From Parcubacteria group bacterium GW2011_GWD2_42_14 (GTDB taxonomy: Bacteria; Patescibacteriota; Minisyncoccia; Phycocordibacterales; UBA12088), in assembly GCA_000998045.1 (NCBI GenBank), contig LCCS01000004.1, forward strand, positions 1 to 41,851: a stretch of DNA of 41,851 bases. Direction: 5' to 3'. Under the pieces are notes generated by a model that was not told the origin of the DNA, ran no database searches, and worked only from the letters and a program-made list of their open reading frames with translations. A program made the translations under genes and the position numbers. Shown here piece after piece: positions 23,793 to 30,992 of this stretch (within the stretch, counting starts at the first letter, position 1; every line of letters starts with the position of its first letter).

Positions 23793-24425
23793 TTACTTTT
23801 TTCTTGCTTTTATATATTCAAAAATAACCGGAACTACTGAGAGCGCAATAATTGCGAGAATAACAAGTGAAAAATTATTTTTTACGATTGGAATATTACC
23901 AAAGAAGTAGCCTAAAAGGGTAAAGCCAAAAACCCAAACAAATCCTCCGACCGCATTATAGTATACAAATTTCACATAATTCATTTTTCCCACACCTGCT
24001 ATAAACGGCGCAAATGTTCTCACGATAGGAACAAAGCGTGCCAAAAAAATCGTTTTTCCACCATAGGTATCAAAATATTTCTGTGTTTTATCAATATGCG
24101 ACTGTTTGATGGGAACCCTTGGATTATCAATAATTTTTTGCCCAAAAAAATGACCTATCCAGTAATTCATCGTGTCTCCGAGGAAAGCAGCGAGCCATAA
24201 GAGCGCAAGTAAGATATAAATATTAAAGGAGCCAATCGCAGAAAAAGCCCCAGCTGCGAAAAGAAGGGAGTCCCCTGGAAGAAATGGCACAAATACTAAT
24301 CCAGTTTCAATAAACAGAATCGCAAAAAGAATTACATAAGATACGATTCCATACTGCGCAATAATATCGCCCAAATGGGTGTCTACGTGCATTATAAAAT
24401 CAAGAATATATACAAGTGTTTCCAT
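23793..24425 (-). CDS. DedA-family membrane protein
   Basis: 210 aa, the usual DedA length. Hallmarks: FIETGLVFVPFLPGDSLLFAAG, LGDTMNYWIGHFFG, and ARFVPIVRTFAPFIAGVGKMNY, including the conserved F-R-x3-P re-entrant-loop motif. DedA proteins are lipid flippases or scramblases (undecaprenyl phosphate, phosphatidylethanolamine) and support envelope homeostasis. First gene of the run dedA - DUF192 - spermidine-synthase-like - glutaminyl-cyclase-like, all envelope proteins. Confidence 0.92.
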   Translation of the reverse strand: METLVYILDFIMHVDTHLGDIIAQYGIVSYVILFAILFIETGLVFVPFLPGDSLLFAAGAFSAIGSFNIYILLALLWLAAFLGDTMNYWIGHFFGQKIIDNPRVPIKQSHIDKTQKYFDTYGGKTIFLARFVPIVRTFAPFIAGVGKMNYVKFVYYNAVGGFVWVFGFTLLGYFFGNIPIVKNNFSLVILAIIALSVVPVIFEYIKARKK

Positions 24426-24502
24426 AGAATATGGTTATTCCAGCATACCACATCGGCATGTGCTGTTCATGACATTCCAAAATTCGTGGTGACTTACCAC
24501 TA

Positions 24503-25045
24503 CTATATATGTAATTCCTCCAGAATAAGAGACGTCACTTTATCTGCCCCAATTTTCGTTGTCGTAATAACTGTATACTCGTTTTTATTAAGATATTTCT
24601 CACAGTATTGATACAATTGTGCAGTTAGTTTTTTAGTTAGGTTGCCTTGTCCAAACTCACCTTTGCGATACTTGTTTCTTTGTAGTACTGACTCAAGCGG
24701 TGCATCAAGCAAAAATACCACTCCACCTAATTTTTTGAGCTCTCGCACCAGCCATGCATCTGTCTCACCTTTATCAGCAACAGTCGGAGGGGCTATTTCA
24801 ACAACTACATGATACCCTTTTGAAAATAAATCCCGAACCAATCCTGGTACAAGGCTTTTTGACAACGTAATGTATTCATCGCTTTGCCGTCCACTCGTAC
24901 TTTGCATACACACCATATCACGAAGTACATCAACAGAAATGCGCGCAGTCTTACCAGGCAACTTTCTGCACAATTTGCCGGCAATTGATGTCTTGCCGAT
25001 ACCTGCGGGACCATGAAGGGCAACAAGTAAGTGTTTATTTACCAT
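24503..25045 (-). CDS. P-loop kinase-like protein
   Basis: 180 aa. Walker A GPAGIGKT near the N-terminus, then KTARISVDVLRDMV (acceptor-binding strand as in adenylylsulfate or shikimate-type kinases), VVVEIAPP, and RELKKLGGVVFLLDAPLESVLQRNKYRKG, where Arg/Lys form a LID-like segment. A small-molecule or RNA-end kinase is likely; substrate unknown. The first 11 bases overlap the end of the HAD gene, so kinase and phosphatase are co-translated, a pairing reminiscent of polynucleotide kinase/phosphatase systems (inference only). Confidence 0.78.
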   Translation of the reverse strand: MVNKHLLVALHGPAGIGKTSIAGKLCRKLPGKTARISVDVLRDMVCMQSTSGRQSDEYITLSKSLVPGLVRDLFSKGYHVVVEIAPPTVADKGETDAWLVRELKKLGGVVFLLDAPLESVLQRNKYRKGEFGQGNLTKKLTAQLYQYCEKYLNKNEYTVITTTKIGADKVTSLILEELHI

Positions 25046-25955
25046 ACTGATTAATTAAATATGTTTTTAGTGACGCATCAGACATTTGAAGCAAAGAAGG
25101 ATCATGTAAAACGGCCTGCCATTTCTCTTGTGCTATCTCAAGGTCCTTACCTTTTGCATAGTCAACACAAAAATCAAACAAACCTTTTCGCGCGTTACGA
25201 ATGTATTCAATCTCTTTGAACTGTTTGGAAAGTTCACTCAATGGATATAACACCAAACCTCCAAGTCCATATCGTTTCATTAAAGCCGTATCAGCATCAC
25301 TCACAACAGCCACTTCTTCATCCCGAACCTTAATTTTGTTCTTTTTAAAATAATCCTTAATAGCAGTCTCTTTGGTCATAAAACGAACCTTACCTAATTT
25401 CGCATCAGCATGACTTATCAGACTTTTAACACCAATAGCCTTTCCTTTTTTATCAAACAAATACTCAGCTCCTACTGCCCCATCAAAGATACCTCGCTCT
25501 CCCAGTAACCGTAACGCGTTGTCGCTGATAATTTCCCCATAGATACGCAAATTCGAGGTTAAAAAAATGACTTTCGTTTTATGTTTTTTCTTTATCATAC
25601 CCAAAGCACGTACCAATGGTTCATTAAGCATCCCTTGTTGTGCTAGCGTGGTAAAAAACTCTTTATAATCTGCATAATACTCACCCAACTCTATGTCTAT
25701 TTTTGACAGCTCGAGTAAATACTGTTCGAAGCTGATTTCACGTTTTATCATTTGCTGGCGCAGAGGTCGAATACGATTTCGCTCAATTTGAGCAACTGCT
25801 TGTTTTCCCAGCTTTTCCTCTGACATCGAATACATCTTAATCCGAGGTTTAACCACCGTCCCATCAACATCGACGAGGATAACTTTTGGTCGCACATATA
25901 CTGAATCCTTCCGTCTTTTTTTAAAGAAAGCAATATCTTTTTGAATTACAGTCAT
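25035..25955 (-). CDS. HAD-superfamily hydrolase
   Basis: 306 aa. HAD motifs: I VILVDVDGTVV (nucleophile Asp), II FLTSN, a Lys-rich segment before motif IV, and IV VVSDADTALM. A helical cap follows motif I (KLGKQAVAQIERNRIRPLRQ), as in subfamily I. Probably a phosphatase; substrate unknown. The start is leaderless-like: TATAGT ends six bases before the ATG. The kinase gene follows with an 11-base overlap. Confidence 0.8.
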   Translation of the reverse strand: MTVIQKDIAFFKKRRKDSVYVRPKVILVDVDGTVVKPRIKMYSMSEEKLGKQAVAQIERNRIRPLRQQMIKREISFEQYLLELSKIDIELGEYYADYKEFFTTLAQQGMLNEPLVRALGMIKKKHKTKVIFLTSNLRIYGEIISDNALRLLGERGIFDGAVGAEYLFDKKGKAIGVKSLISHADAKLGKVRFMTKETAIKDYFKKNKIKVRDEEVAVVSDADTALMKRYGLGGLVLYPLSELSKQFKEIEYIRNARKGLFDFCVDYAKGKDLEIAQEKWQAVLHDPSLLQMSDASLKTYLINQYGK

Positions 25956-25961
25956 AAAACT

Positions 25962-25967
25962 ACTATA
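25962..25967 (-). promoter_or_regulatory. -10 box of the HAD-kinase operon
   Basis: TATAGT on the minus strand, six bases before ATG 25955. The -35 is weak (TAATTA at 16 bases). Predicts a leaderless mRNA. Confidence 0.4.
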
Positions 25968-25994
25968 TCACACGTAAGGTATTTAATTACACAC

Positions 25995-26029
25995 AACCGT
26001 CTAGTGCCATAAAAAGTCACTAGACGGTT
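25995..26029. terminator. Hairpin between two minus-strand units
   Basis: AACCGTCTAGTG/CACTAGACGGTT, 12-bp perfect stem, 11-base loop. The T-run is on the plus side; on the minus strand the stem is followed by GTGTGT. It sits 10 bases after the 26039-26584 gene. Confidence 0.5.
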
Positions 26030-26038
26030 TTTTGATTG

Positions 26039-26584
26039 CTACTCAAAACGGAACTCACAACCTCTCCGAGTCCAGAAAGATCTTATAAAGATGGTCTTTT
26101 TGAATGACTTGAGAGTGTTCATATCCTTGGCAATTAACTCCTTTCCTTTTTTAAAATTACTCCACAACTCACGTGAAATTGGAAAAAGATTGCGAGGATC
26201 ATATCGAACACCAGTACCTTCCCAACTCTTCTTAATATCCCACCCATATTGGAACCACCTCCAAGCAAGAGGCAACCAAAAAATGAAGTGCGAAAATACG
26301 TTCGACGCCTGCACATACAAGATGCAATCGTATGCATCAAGCGGAAGAACAGCCTCTTCGACTGTGGCATGCACATCTTCTACGATGAGCACCTCACTTT
26401 CAAAGGGGTTTGCGAACTCCGACAAGCAGTCTCGGTCAGCTTCACGGCGAACCTTTTTGAAGTCGTCAGCATCAAAATGACTTGCTCGAGTTCCAGCAGA
26501 ACGAATGAAGTTTACGAATAGTCTTCGTAAGGCACTCTTGCCAACATTTCCAATACCTGTGATAAGTATTAACTTTCCCATCAT
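26039..26584 (-). CDS. Small P-loop NTPase
   Basis: 181 aa. Walker A GIGNVGKS at 10-17, then HFDADDFKKVRREAD, EVLIVEDVHATVEEA (Walker B-like hydrophobic strand with ED) and AYDCILYVQASNVFSHFIFWLP. The middle is Trp/Phe-rich (WLPLAWRWFQYGWDIKKSW). This resembles nucleoside or small-molecule kinases, but I cannot name a family. The start is supported by GGGGGTG just before ATGATGG and by a TTGACA-N17-CATAAT promoter 50-80 bases upstream. Monocistronic. Confidence 0.72.
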   Translation of the reverse strand: MMGKLILITGIGNVGKSALRRLFVNFIRSAGTRASHFDADDFKKVRREADRDCLSEFANPFESEVLIVEDVHATVEEAVLPLDAYDCILYVQASNVFSHFIFWLPLAWRWFQYGWDIKKSWEGTGVRYDPRNLFPISRELWSNFKKGKELIAKDMNTLKSFKKTIFIRSFWTRRGCEFRFE

Positions 26585-26636
26585 TCACCCCCGTAGGTTA
26601 GAGTAAAAAAAATGTTTTTAATATTTACCTATATTC

Positions 26637-26665
26637 ATTATGTAACTTTTTCTGCTGTATGTCAA
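26637..26665 (-). promoter_or_regulatory. Promoter of the P-loop NTPase gene
   Basis: Minus strand TTGACA, 17-base spacer, CATAAT. The leader to ATG 26584 is about 45 bases and carries a Shine-Dalgarno. Confidence 0.6.
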
Positions 26666-26689
26666 AGGCTGAGAGTACCCGCTCCGTAC

Positions 26690-26850
26690 CAAGGCGAGGA
26701 GACAGGATTTCGAACCTGCAAGGGATTGCTCCCCCACACGCCCAGTACCAATGCGTAGGGTACGGGTTAAGTGCTACTTGGATAAGAAATCATAAGAGTA
26801 TTCTAGCGACTTTCTTTGAAGCTTGCCGAGGTGTCCGTGCCGGTTAGCTT
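26690..26850 (-). other. tRNA-like or structured RNA remnant
   Basis: On the minus strand GCAGGTTCGAAATCCTGT resembles a T-arm but has an eight-base loop. It is preceded by a variable-arm-like GGGGGAGCAATCCC and followed by CTCCTCGCC, while CCGTACC/GGTACGG encloses the whole. No matching 5' acceptor strand or normal anticodon loop was found. It could be a decayed long-variable-arm tRNA or an unrelated structured RNA. Start and end are approximate. Confidence 0.3.
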
Positions 26851-27272
26851 TTTGGGAAATTAATCTTAATTTCTTCCAAATTGAGGTCGTGTTTACCAAT
26901 CCACAAATCAGCTCGCATCTCCAGAACTGCGGCGAGGAAATTTTCACGTGTTGGTTCAGAAATAAATTTCTTTACAGCGATTAAGACCTCACGGGGACTG
27001 TAAAGTAACATTTCGTGGTACTCAGCTTTCAAATACTCGATAACATCTTTTTGTGAGGAAATGTCAGGTTGTCTTGAAGAAAGGAATTTTATGTTCTGAG
27101 GTTCAAAGTATACGTCCATATACAAAAGTACTGAACGGTATCGACGTTCCTTTTGTTCATGTTTCTTAAAATCAACCTCCTTTCCTTTCCCTAGATAATG
27201 AGACACAACGGCAGTAATCAAACTACCTATGCCAAGGGCGGTGAGAAATGCAATGGTGATTTGTAAGCTCAT
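26844..27272 (-). CDS. Hypothetical protein with N-terminal membrane helix
   Basis: 142 aa. One N-terminal transmembrane helix (IAFLTALGIGSLITAVVSHYL), a basic stretch (GKGKEVDFKKHEQKERRYR), then a helical soluble domain (VIEYLKAEYHEMLLYSPREVLIAVKKFI). No catalytic motif. It lies between tRNA-Ser and the tRNA-like remnant with no partner, so function is unknown. Confidence 0.7.
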   Translation of the reverse strand: MSLQITIAFLTALGIGSLITAVVSHYLGKGKEVDFKKHEQKERRYRSVLLYMDVYFEPQNIKFLSSRQPDISSQKDVIEYLKAEYHEMLLYSPREVLIAVKKFISEPTRENFLAAVLEMRADLWIGKHDLNLEEIKINFPKS

Positions 27273-27302
27273 GAGTCTTCCGATACTTAATATTATCTCA
27301 GG

Positions 27303-27387
27303 CGGAGGCGGAGGGATTTGAACCCTCGAAGGCTTTCACCTTGCCGCCTTTCCAAGACGGTGCACTAGACCACTATGCGACGCCTCC
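27303..27387 (-). tRNA. tRNA-Ser (GGA)
   Basis: Acceptor GGAGGCG/CGCCTCC, anticodon stem CCGTC/GGCGG with loop TTGGAAA (GGA), long variable arm, T-arm GAGGG-TTCAAAT-CCCTC, discriminator G, CCA incomplete in the DNA. 85 nt. Its 5' end touches the palindromic element pair at 27386-27445. Confidence 0.92.
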
Positions 27388-27445
27388 CTAAAACATTTTC
27401 TATCCAATGTTCGGGCGAACATGTGAATCACATGTTTTTTAGCCC
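27386..27445. repeat. TAAA/TC palindromic element pair at the tRNA-Ser 5' end
   Basis: In the tRNA direction (minus): GGGC-TAAAAA-ACATGTG-ATT-CACATGT-TC-GCCC-GA-ACATT...AATGT-TTTA-GGG. The last TTTAG lies directly before the mature tRNA (GGAGGCG), and the final outer-stem strand uses the first two tRNA bases. The second hairpin has only a 5-bp stem and an 8-base loop. Confidence 0.75.
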
Positions 27446-27515
27446 TCCGTTACGAAATTACTTTCGTAAAAGTTACTATACCACGTTCTTTACTCAGTTT
27501 AAAAAGGCTACACAA

Positions 27516-28421
27516 CTATATTTGAGGGCCGAGCAAAGCCTGAATCCTCTCCTCAACAGGAGGGTGAGTTTTAAAGAGATTCCCCAACATGGCACTGATA
27601 CCTTTTTTCTTACCAAAAGGGTCCGCAATAAAGAGGTGTGATGTTGCATGACTAGCGCGCTTCATTCCACCCACAGCTTCGGCTGACTGACTTATTTTCT
27701 GCAACGCAGAAGCAAGTCCATCTGGATACCGAGTGAGTAAGGCACCTGAAGCATCAGCCAAAAATTCACGTTTACGTGAAATAGCCATCTGTATGAGAGA
27801 AGCAGCTATAGGCGCGAGAATGATAGCAATTAGTCCAAATACGTAAACGAGAGGGTGTATGTTCCTATCTCTATTTCCCCCTCCGTAGAAAAGCATACGT
27901 ATGAAAAAATCTGAAAGAATAGCAACAAATCCCGCAAGTACCACTGCAACTGTCGATACAAGGATATCCCTGTTACCTATATGTGATAGCTCGTGCGCTA
28001 TTACCCCTTCTAGTTCTGTGCGATTTAGTAGAGCCACAAGGCCAGTCGTTACCGCCACGACACCATGCTCTGGATCACGACCTGTTGCAAAAGCGTTCGG
28101 GGACACATCGTCTACGACGTAGACTCGTGGTTTGGGGAGTCCTGCGGTAATAGCAAGATTTTCAACAATATTATGCAGTTCTCTAAACCGTACAGAATCC
28201 GCCTCATACGCTCCTGTCAGTCGTATCACGAGCTTGTCAGAGTTCCAATAGCTATACACATTCATAGAGACAGCAATGATGACTGCGATATAAAGAAACA
28301 GTTGACTATCCATATACCAACTTATCGCCCATCCTATGGCTATCACCACAAGAAAAAAGAATGTCATCAAAAGCCACGTTTTACGAATATTTGAATTTTG
28401 ATATGTGTAAAGTGTTGCCAT
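27516..28421 (-). CDS. htpX: Membrane zinc metalloprotease HtpX
   Basis: 301 aa M48 protease. Four membrane helices: two N-terminal (LMTFFFLVVIAIGWAISWYM, FLYIAVIIAVSMNVYSYW) and two after the active site. HELSH in VIAHELSHIGNRD provides two zinc His and the catalytic Glu; the third ligand is in REFLADASG. PNAFATG is the HtpX signature before the active site. HtpX degrades damaged membrane proteins. Last gene of the lemA - MazG-like - membrane protein - htpX run; LemA and HtpX are often neighbours. Confidence 0.95.
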   Translation of the reverse strand: MATLYTYQNSNIRKTWLLMTFFFLVVIAIGWAISWYMDSQLFLYIAVIIAVSMNVYSYWNSDKLVIRLTGAYEADSVRFRELHNIVENLAITAGLPKPRVYVVDDVSPNAFATGRDPEHGVVAVTTGLVALLNRTELEGVIAHELSHIGNRDILVSTVAVVLAGFVAILSDFFIRMLFYGGGNRDRNIHPLVYVFGLIAIILAPIAASLIQMAISRKREFLADASGALLTRYPDGLASALQKISQSAEAVGGMKRASHATSHLFIADPFGKKKGISAMLGNLFKTHPPVEERIQALLGPQI

Positions 28422-28432
28422 AGTAGTAAAGG

Positions 28433-28897
28433 TTAAAATATCTGAGCAGATGCTATCTTAATAAGCATACCAGCTATTATGATAGCAACAACTAGAGCAA
28501 TAAAACCGTAGACGATACTTTTGGACACATGGTGTGCAAGTCCAGGATCTTCTTCTTTGTTCGGATACTCATCAAAAAGCCCATGTAAAATCATCATCCG
28601 CAAACTGGCAAAAGAAATGACAAAAACAGCTGAAGACAGTAGCCCTACCGCAAGTATAGGAAGTAAAGTGTCAGGACGTACCCACAACAGTACTCCAAGC
28701 ACTAAGAATCCTGCAGTAAAAATAAACGATACAATGAATACAATTACATGCACCTGCATACGATGTTGCCATCGTGGTCGTACCTTTCTTCCTGCAATTT
28801 CACTACGTGTACCATCCACTCTGACCTCATAGTCAGGCATAGGTTTCTCACGCATTAGCCGATGGCTATGTATACGTATTCGTGCCTCAGTAGACAT
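28433..28897 (-). CDS. Three-helix membrane protein in the lemA-htpX operon
   Basis: 154 aa. Basic N-terminal tail (about 45 residues, ARIRIHSHRLMREKPMPDY), then VHVIVFIVSFIFTAGFLVLGVLLWV, LPILAVGLLSSAVFVISFASL and VYGFIALVVAIIIAGMLIKI. No known domain. It ends 11 bases before htpX and follows the MazG-like gene by 11 bases, so it is an operon member and may be a partner of the protease (inference). Confidence 0.7.
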   Translation of the reverse strand: MSTEARIRIHSHRLMREKPMPDYEVRVDGTRSEIAGRKVRPRWQHRMQVHVIVFIVSFIFTAGFLVLGVLLWVRPDTLLPILAVGLLSSAVFVISFASLRMMILHGLFDEYPNKEEDPGLAHHVSKSIVYGFIALVVAIIIAGMLIKIASAQIF

Positions 28898-28908
28898 ATG
28901 TGGATGAG

Positions 28909-29337
28909 TTACTCTCCCTCTGTTGGTGTAGTTGTTTCCTCTTCTTTCTTATTTGGAATGGTCATACGAATCACTGTTTTTGCTTTTTCATTTGTTTTAT
29001 ATGAACTGTCAGAAGACCATACGAGATAGTACTTATTTTCGAAACGCCCCTTTCTCCTTGAGTGTCGTTCAAGTGCATCCGCGAGCTCAAGCTCAGTAAT
29101 TTTTTTGATGTTTTTAATGTACTCCACACAAGTCACCACATCCGCAAGCTCATCAATCAATTCTTGTCGAGAAGCCGTTTCCGGTAACGCACTTGCCTCT
29201 TCTTCCACTTTTTTCATGAGTTCGATTTCAAACTCCTCATCATCAAGCGTACGCACCTCGCACTCCTTACCTTTCTCTTTGATTAAGTCGGGAACATTAT
29301 CCCAAACAAGCTTGTTGTAATAGATTCGTTCGGACAT
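28909..29337 (-). CDS. MazG-like all-alpha NTP pyrophosphohydrolase
   Basis: 142 aa. The opening YYNKLVWDNVPDLIKEKGK matches the KLVRDxIPxxI signature of the phosphoribosyl-ATP diphosphatase/MazG-like house-cleaning group. Metal ligands are likely in KKVEEEASAL and ELIDELADVVTCVEYI (EExxE and ExxD). It would hydrolyse non-canonical NTPs to NMP and pyrophosphate. The C-terminus carries 35 extra polar residues. It starts four bases after lemA. Confidence 0.85.
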   Translation of the reverse strand: MSERIYYNKLVWDNVPDLIKEKGKECEVRTLDDEEFEIELMKKVEEEASALPETASRQELIDELADVVTCVEYIKNIKKITELELADALERHSRRKGRFENKYYLVWSSDSSYKTNEKAKTVIRMTIPNKKEEETTTPTEGE

Positions 29338-29340
29338 ACT

Positions 29341-29922
29341 CTAAAAATCAACTTTTACAGGATCTTTTGCAGCCGTTTCATCACCAAGCTCGAAGTACTC
29401 CATCGCCTTAAACTTAAAGAAATTACCAACAACATTTCCCGGAAATTGCTCTAGCGCGGTACGTAGATCACGCACATTGCTATTGTAGAAACGGCGAGCA
29501 GCTTGAATCTTGTTCTCTGTATCCGTAAGTTCTCGCTGAAGTTCAAGAAAGTTTTCATTTGCCTTGAGGTCTGGGTAATTTTCAGCAACTGCAAGAAGTT
29601 TGCCAAGTGCAGAATTAAGTCCTAAATCAGCCCCTTCAAATGCTTGTATTTGTTCCGGAGTAATCTTTGAGGGATCTATCTGCATAGAGGTAGCTTTTGC
29701 TCGCGCTTCCATAACCTCATTGAAAGTTTCTCGTTCGTGTGACGCGTAGCCCTTCACCGTTTCAACTAAGTTTGGAATAAGATCGTATCGCCGCTTGAGT
29801 TGCGTATCAATATCCGCCCACGCTTCTTTGGAATTATTGATAAGCGCTATAAAGCGGTTGTACATGAAAATTCCCCAAATAAAAACCACTGCTATAGCAC
29901 CTAAGATTATGTACAAAATCAT
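29341..29922 (-). CDS. lemA: LemA family protein
   Basis: 193 aa, the usual LemA size. Short outer N-terminus, one membrane helix (ILGAIAVVFIWGIFMYNRF), then a long four-helix coiled domain with the family signatures ALINNSKEAWADIDTQLKRR, YDLIPNLVETVKGYASHE and RFYNSNVRDLRTALEQFPGN. Function unresolved; commonly next to htpX, as here. A TATACT box on the minus strand (30004-30009) is the likely promoter, giving a leader of about 75 bases. Confidence 0.94.
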   Translation of the reverse strand: MILYIILGAIAVVFIWGIFMYNRFIALINNSKEAWADIDTQLKRRYDLIPNLVETVKGYASHERETFNEVMEARAKATSMQIDPSKITPEQIQAFEGADLGLNSALGKLLAVAENYPDLKANENFLELQRELTDTENKIQAARRFYNSNVRDLRTALEQFPGNVVGNFFKFKAMEYFELGDETAAKDPVKVDF

Positions 29923-30204
29923 ACGTAAATTTAAATAGTAATAGTAATGCCTTAGTGATATACATCTTTGGTGTTATACATAAGTACACTACCTGCGTTC
30001 AGTATACCATATTGGAAAGTAAAATTTTATGAAATCTACAGTATTGTGTGTAGCTTCATTGACTTTACAACGCTTCACTATAGAATTAGTGTCGATAGAT
30101 TAAACTATTTGCAGTGAGGCTAACGTAGCAATAGGACGCATGTTTTATTTTGTTGGCAGTCTGTATTAGAAGCGAGTAAAATTTTATTGATATACACACT
30201 ATCT

Positions 30205-30546
30205 ATGGATGATAACAAAAGTAACGGCTTTTCACGGCCTATGGTTAAGGGGAGCTGGCAATGTTCTGAATGTAAGGCAGAAATAACTCAACTTCCATTC
30301 CAACCTCATGAAGACAGACTTAATACACTAAAATGTCTTGACTGTCACCGAGCAGGACGTTCTTCTCGTCCTGACCGATCAAACGGTCCTCGACAAAGTA
30401 GACCTATGGTTCAAGGTTCTTGGACCTGTTCAGGATGTGGAAAAGAAATTACTGAGCTTCCTTTTGAACCAAAAGGAGATCGACCAATAAACTGTAACGA
30501 GTGTTTTAAAGCCTCTCGTCCACCACGTGAAGATCGTCGTTGGTAA
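30205..30546 (+). CDS. Double CxxC-x17-CxxC zinc-ribbon protein
   Basis: 113 aa from ATG 30205; the ORF-track start at 30187 is TTG. Two tandem copies of PMVxGSWxCSxCxxEITxLPF with paired CxxC: CSEC/CLDC (20 residues between pairs) and CSGC/CNEC (17 between pairs). The rest is Arg/Ser/Pro-rich (RSSRPDRSNGPRQSRP). This is the CxxC-x17-CxxC domain common in CPR and nearby phyla, with nucleic-acid binding suspected but unproven. TATACA lies 8 bases before the ATG, so the mRNA is probably leaderless. Terminator at 30576. Confidence 0.83.
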   Translation: MDDNKSNGFSRPMVKGSWQCSECKAEITQLPFQPHEDRLNTLKCLDCHRAGRSSRPDRSNGPRQSRPMVQGSWTCSGCGKEITELPFEPKGDRPINCNECFKASRPPREDRRW

Positions 30547-30575
30547 ATTTGGAATAAACAGATTTTTTTAAAATT

Positions 30576-30609
30576 GACAATACCACATTTTACGTGGTAT
30601 TGTCTTTTT
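30576..30609 (+). terminator. Terminator of the zinc-ribbon gene
   Basis: GACAATACCAC-ATTTTAC-GTGGTATTGTC followed by TTTTT, 30 bases after the stop. Confidence 0.8.
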
Positions 30610-30649
30610 GGAAATGCAATTTTGTATAATTCGATACCAAGGAGAAGTT

Positions 30650-30892
30650 ATGAGCGCAATTTTTGAAGTCACTGTTCCTAAAGGAAAGTTTGTAGATTTT
30701 GAAAACGACTGGGAATTGATTGGGGCACCTTTGAAAGATAGATGTAAAATAAGATATTCAAAGGATGGTACAGACACAAAGGTCGTTATTGAAGTGAAGG
30801 ATGAGCTTGTAGCAGAGATTTTTGCTACCGATGTTTTTGGGGAGAAAGGTTTCTTCACCAACGCGAACTGGAAATCCATAAAACTTTTTTGA
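30650..30892 (+). CDS. Hypothetical 80-aa protein
   Basis: Start fixed by AAGGAG five bases before ATG 30650; TATAAT at 30625-30630 is the -10. The sequence looks like a small alpha/beta protein (KGKFVDFENDWELIG, TDTKVVIEVKDELVAEIF). No cysteine, membrane helix or known motif. It ends 41 bases before the terminator shared with groEL. Family not recognised. Confidence 0.7.
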   Translation: MSAIFEVTVPKGKFVDFENDWELIGAPLKDRCKIRYSKDGTDTKVVIEVKDELVAEIFATDVFGEKGFFTNANWKSIKLF

Positions 30893-30932
30893 AATCACAG
30901 TTCATCTGTCAAAAACCCTGGATATAAGAACC

Positions 30933-30967
30933 AAAAAGGCTGACCCCTATGGGGCACAGCCTTTTCT
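30933..30967. terminator. Terminator of groESL and the 80-aa gene
   Basis: AAAAGGCTG/CAGCCTTTT around CCCC-TAT-GGGG. A- and T-runs in the stem suit both directions between convergent genes. Confidence 0.75.
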
Positions 30968-30992
30968 TGTTATTAATATCTGAATACGTTCT

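Noticed and set aside
26091-26521. Plus-strand ORFs 26091-26480 and 26249-26521
   Set aside because: Antisense to the P-loop NTPase, whose Walker A motif, SD and promoter support the minus strand.
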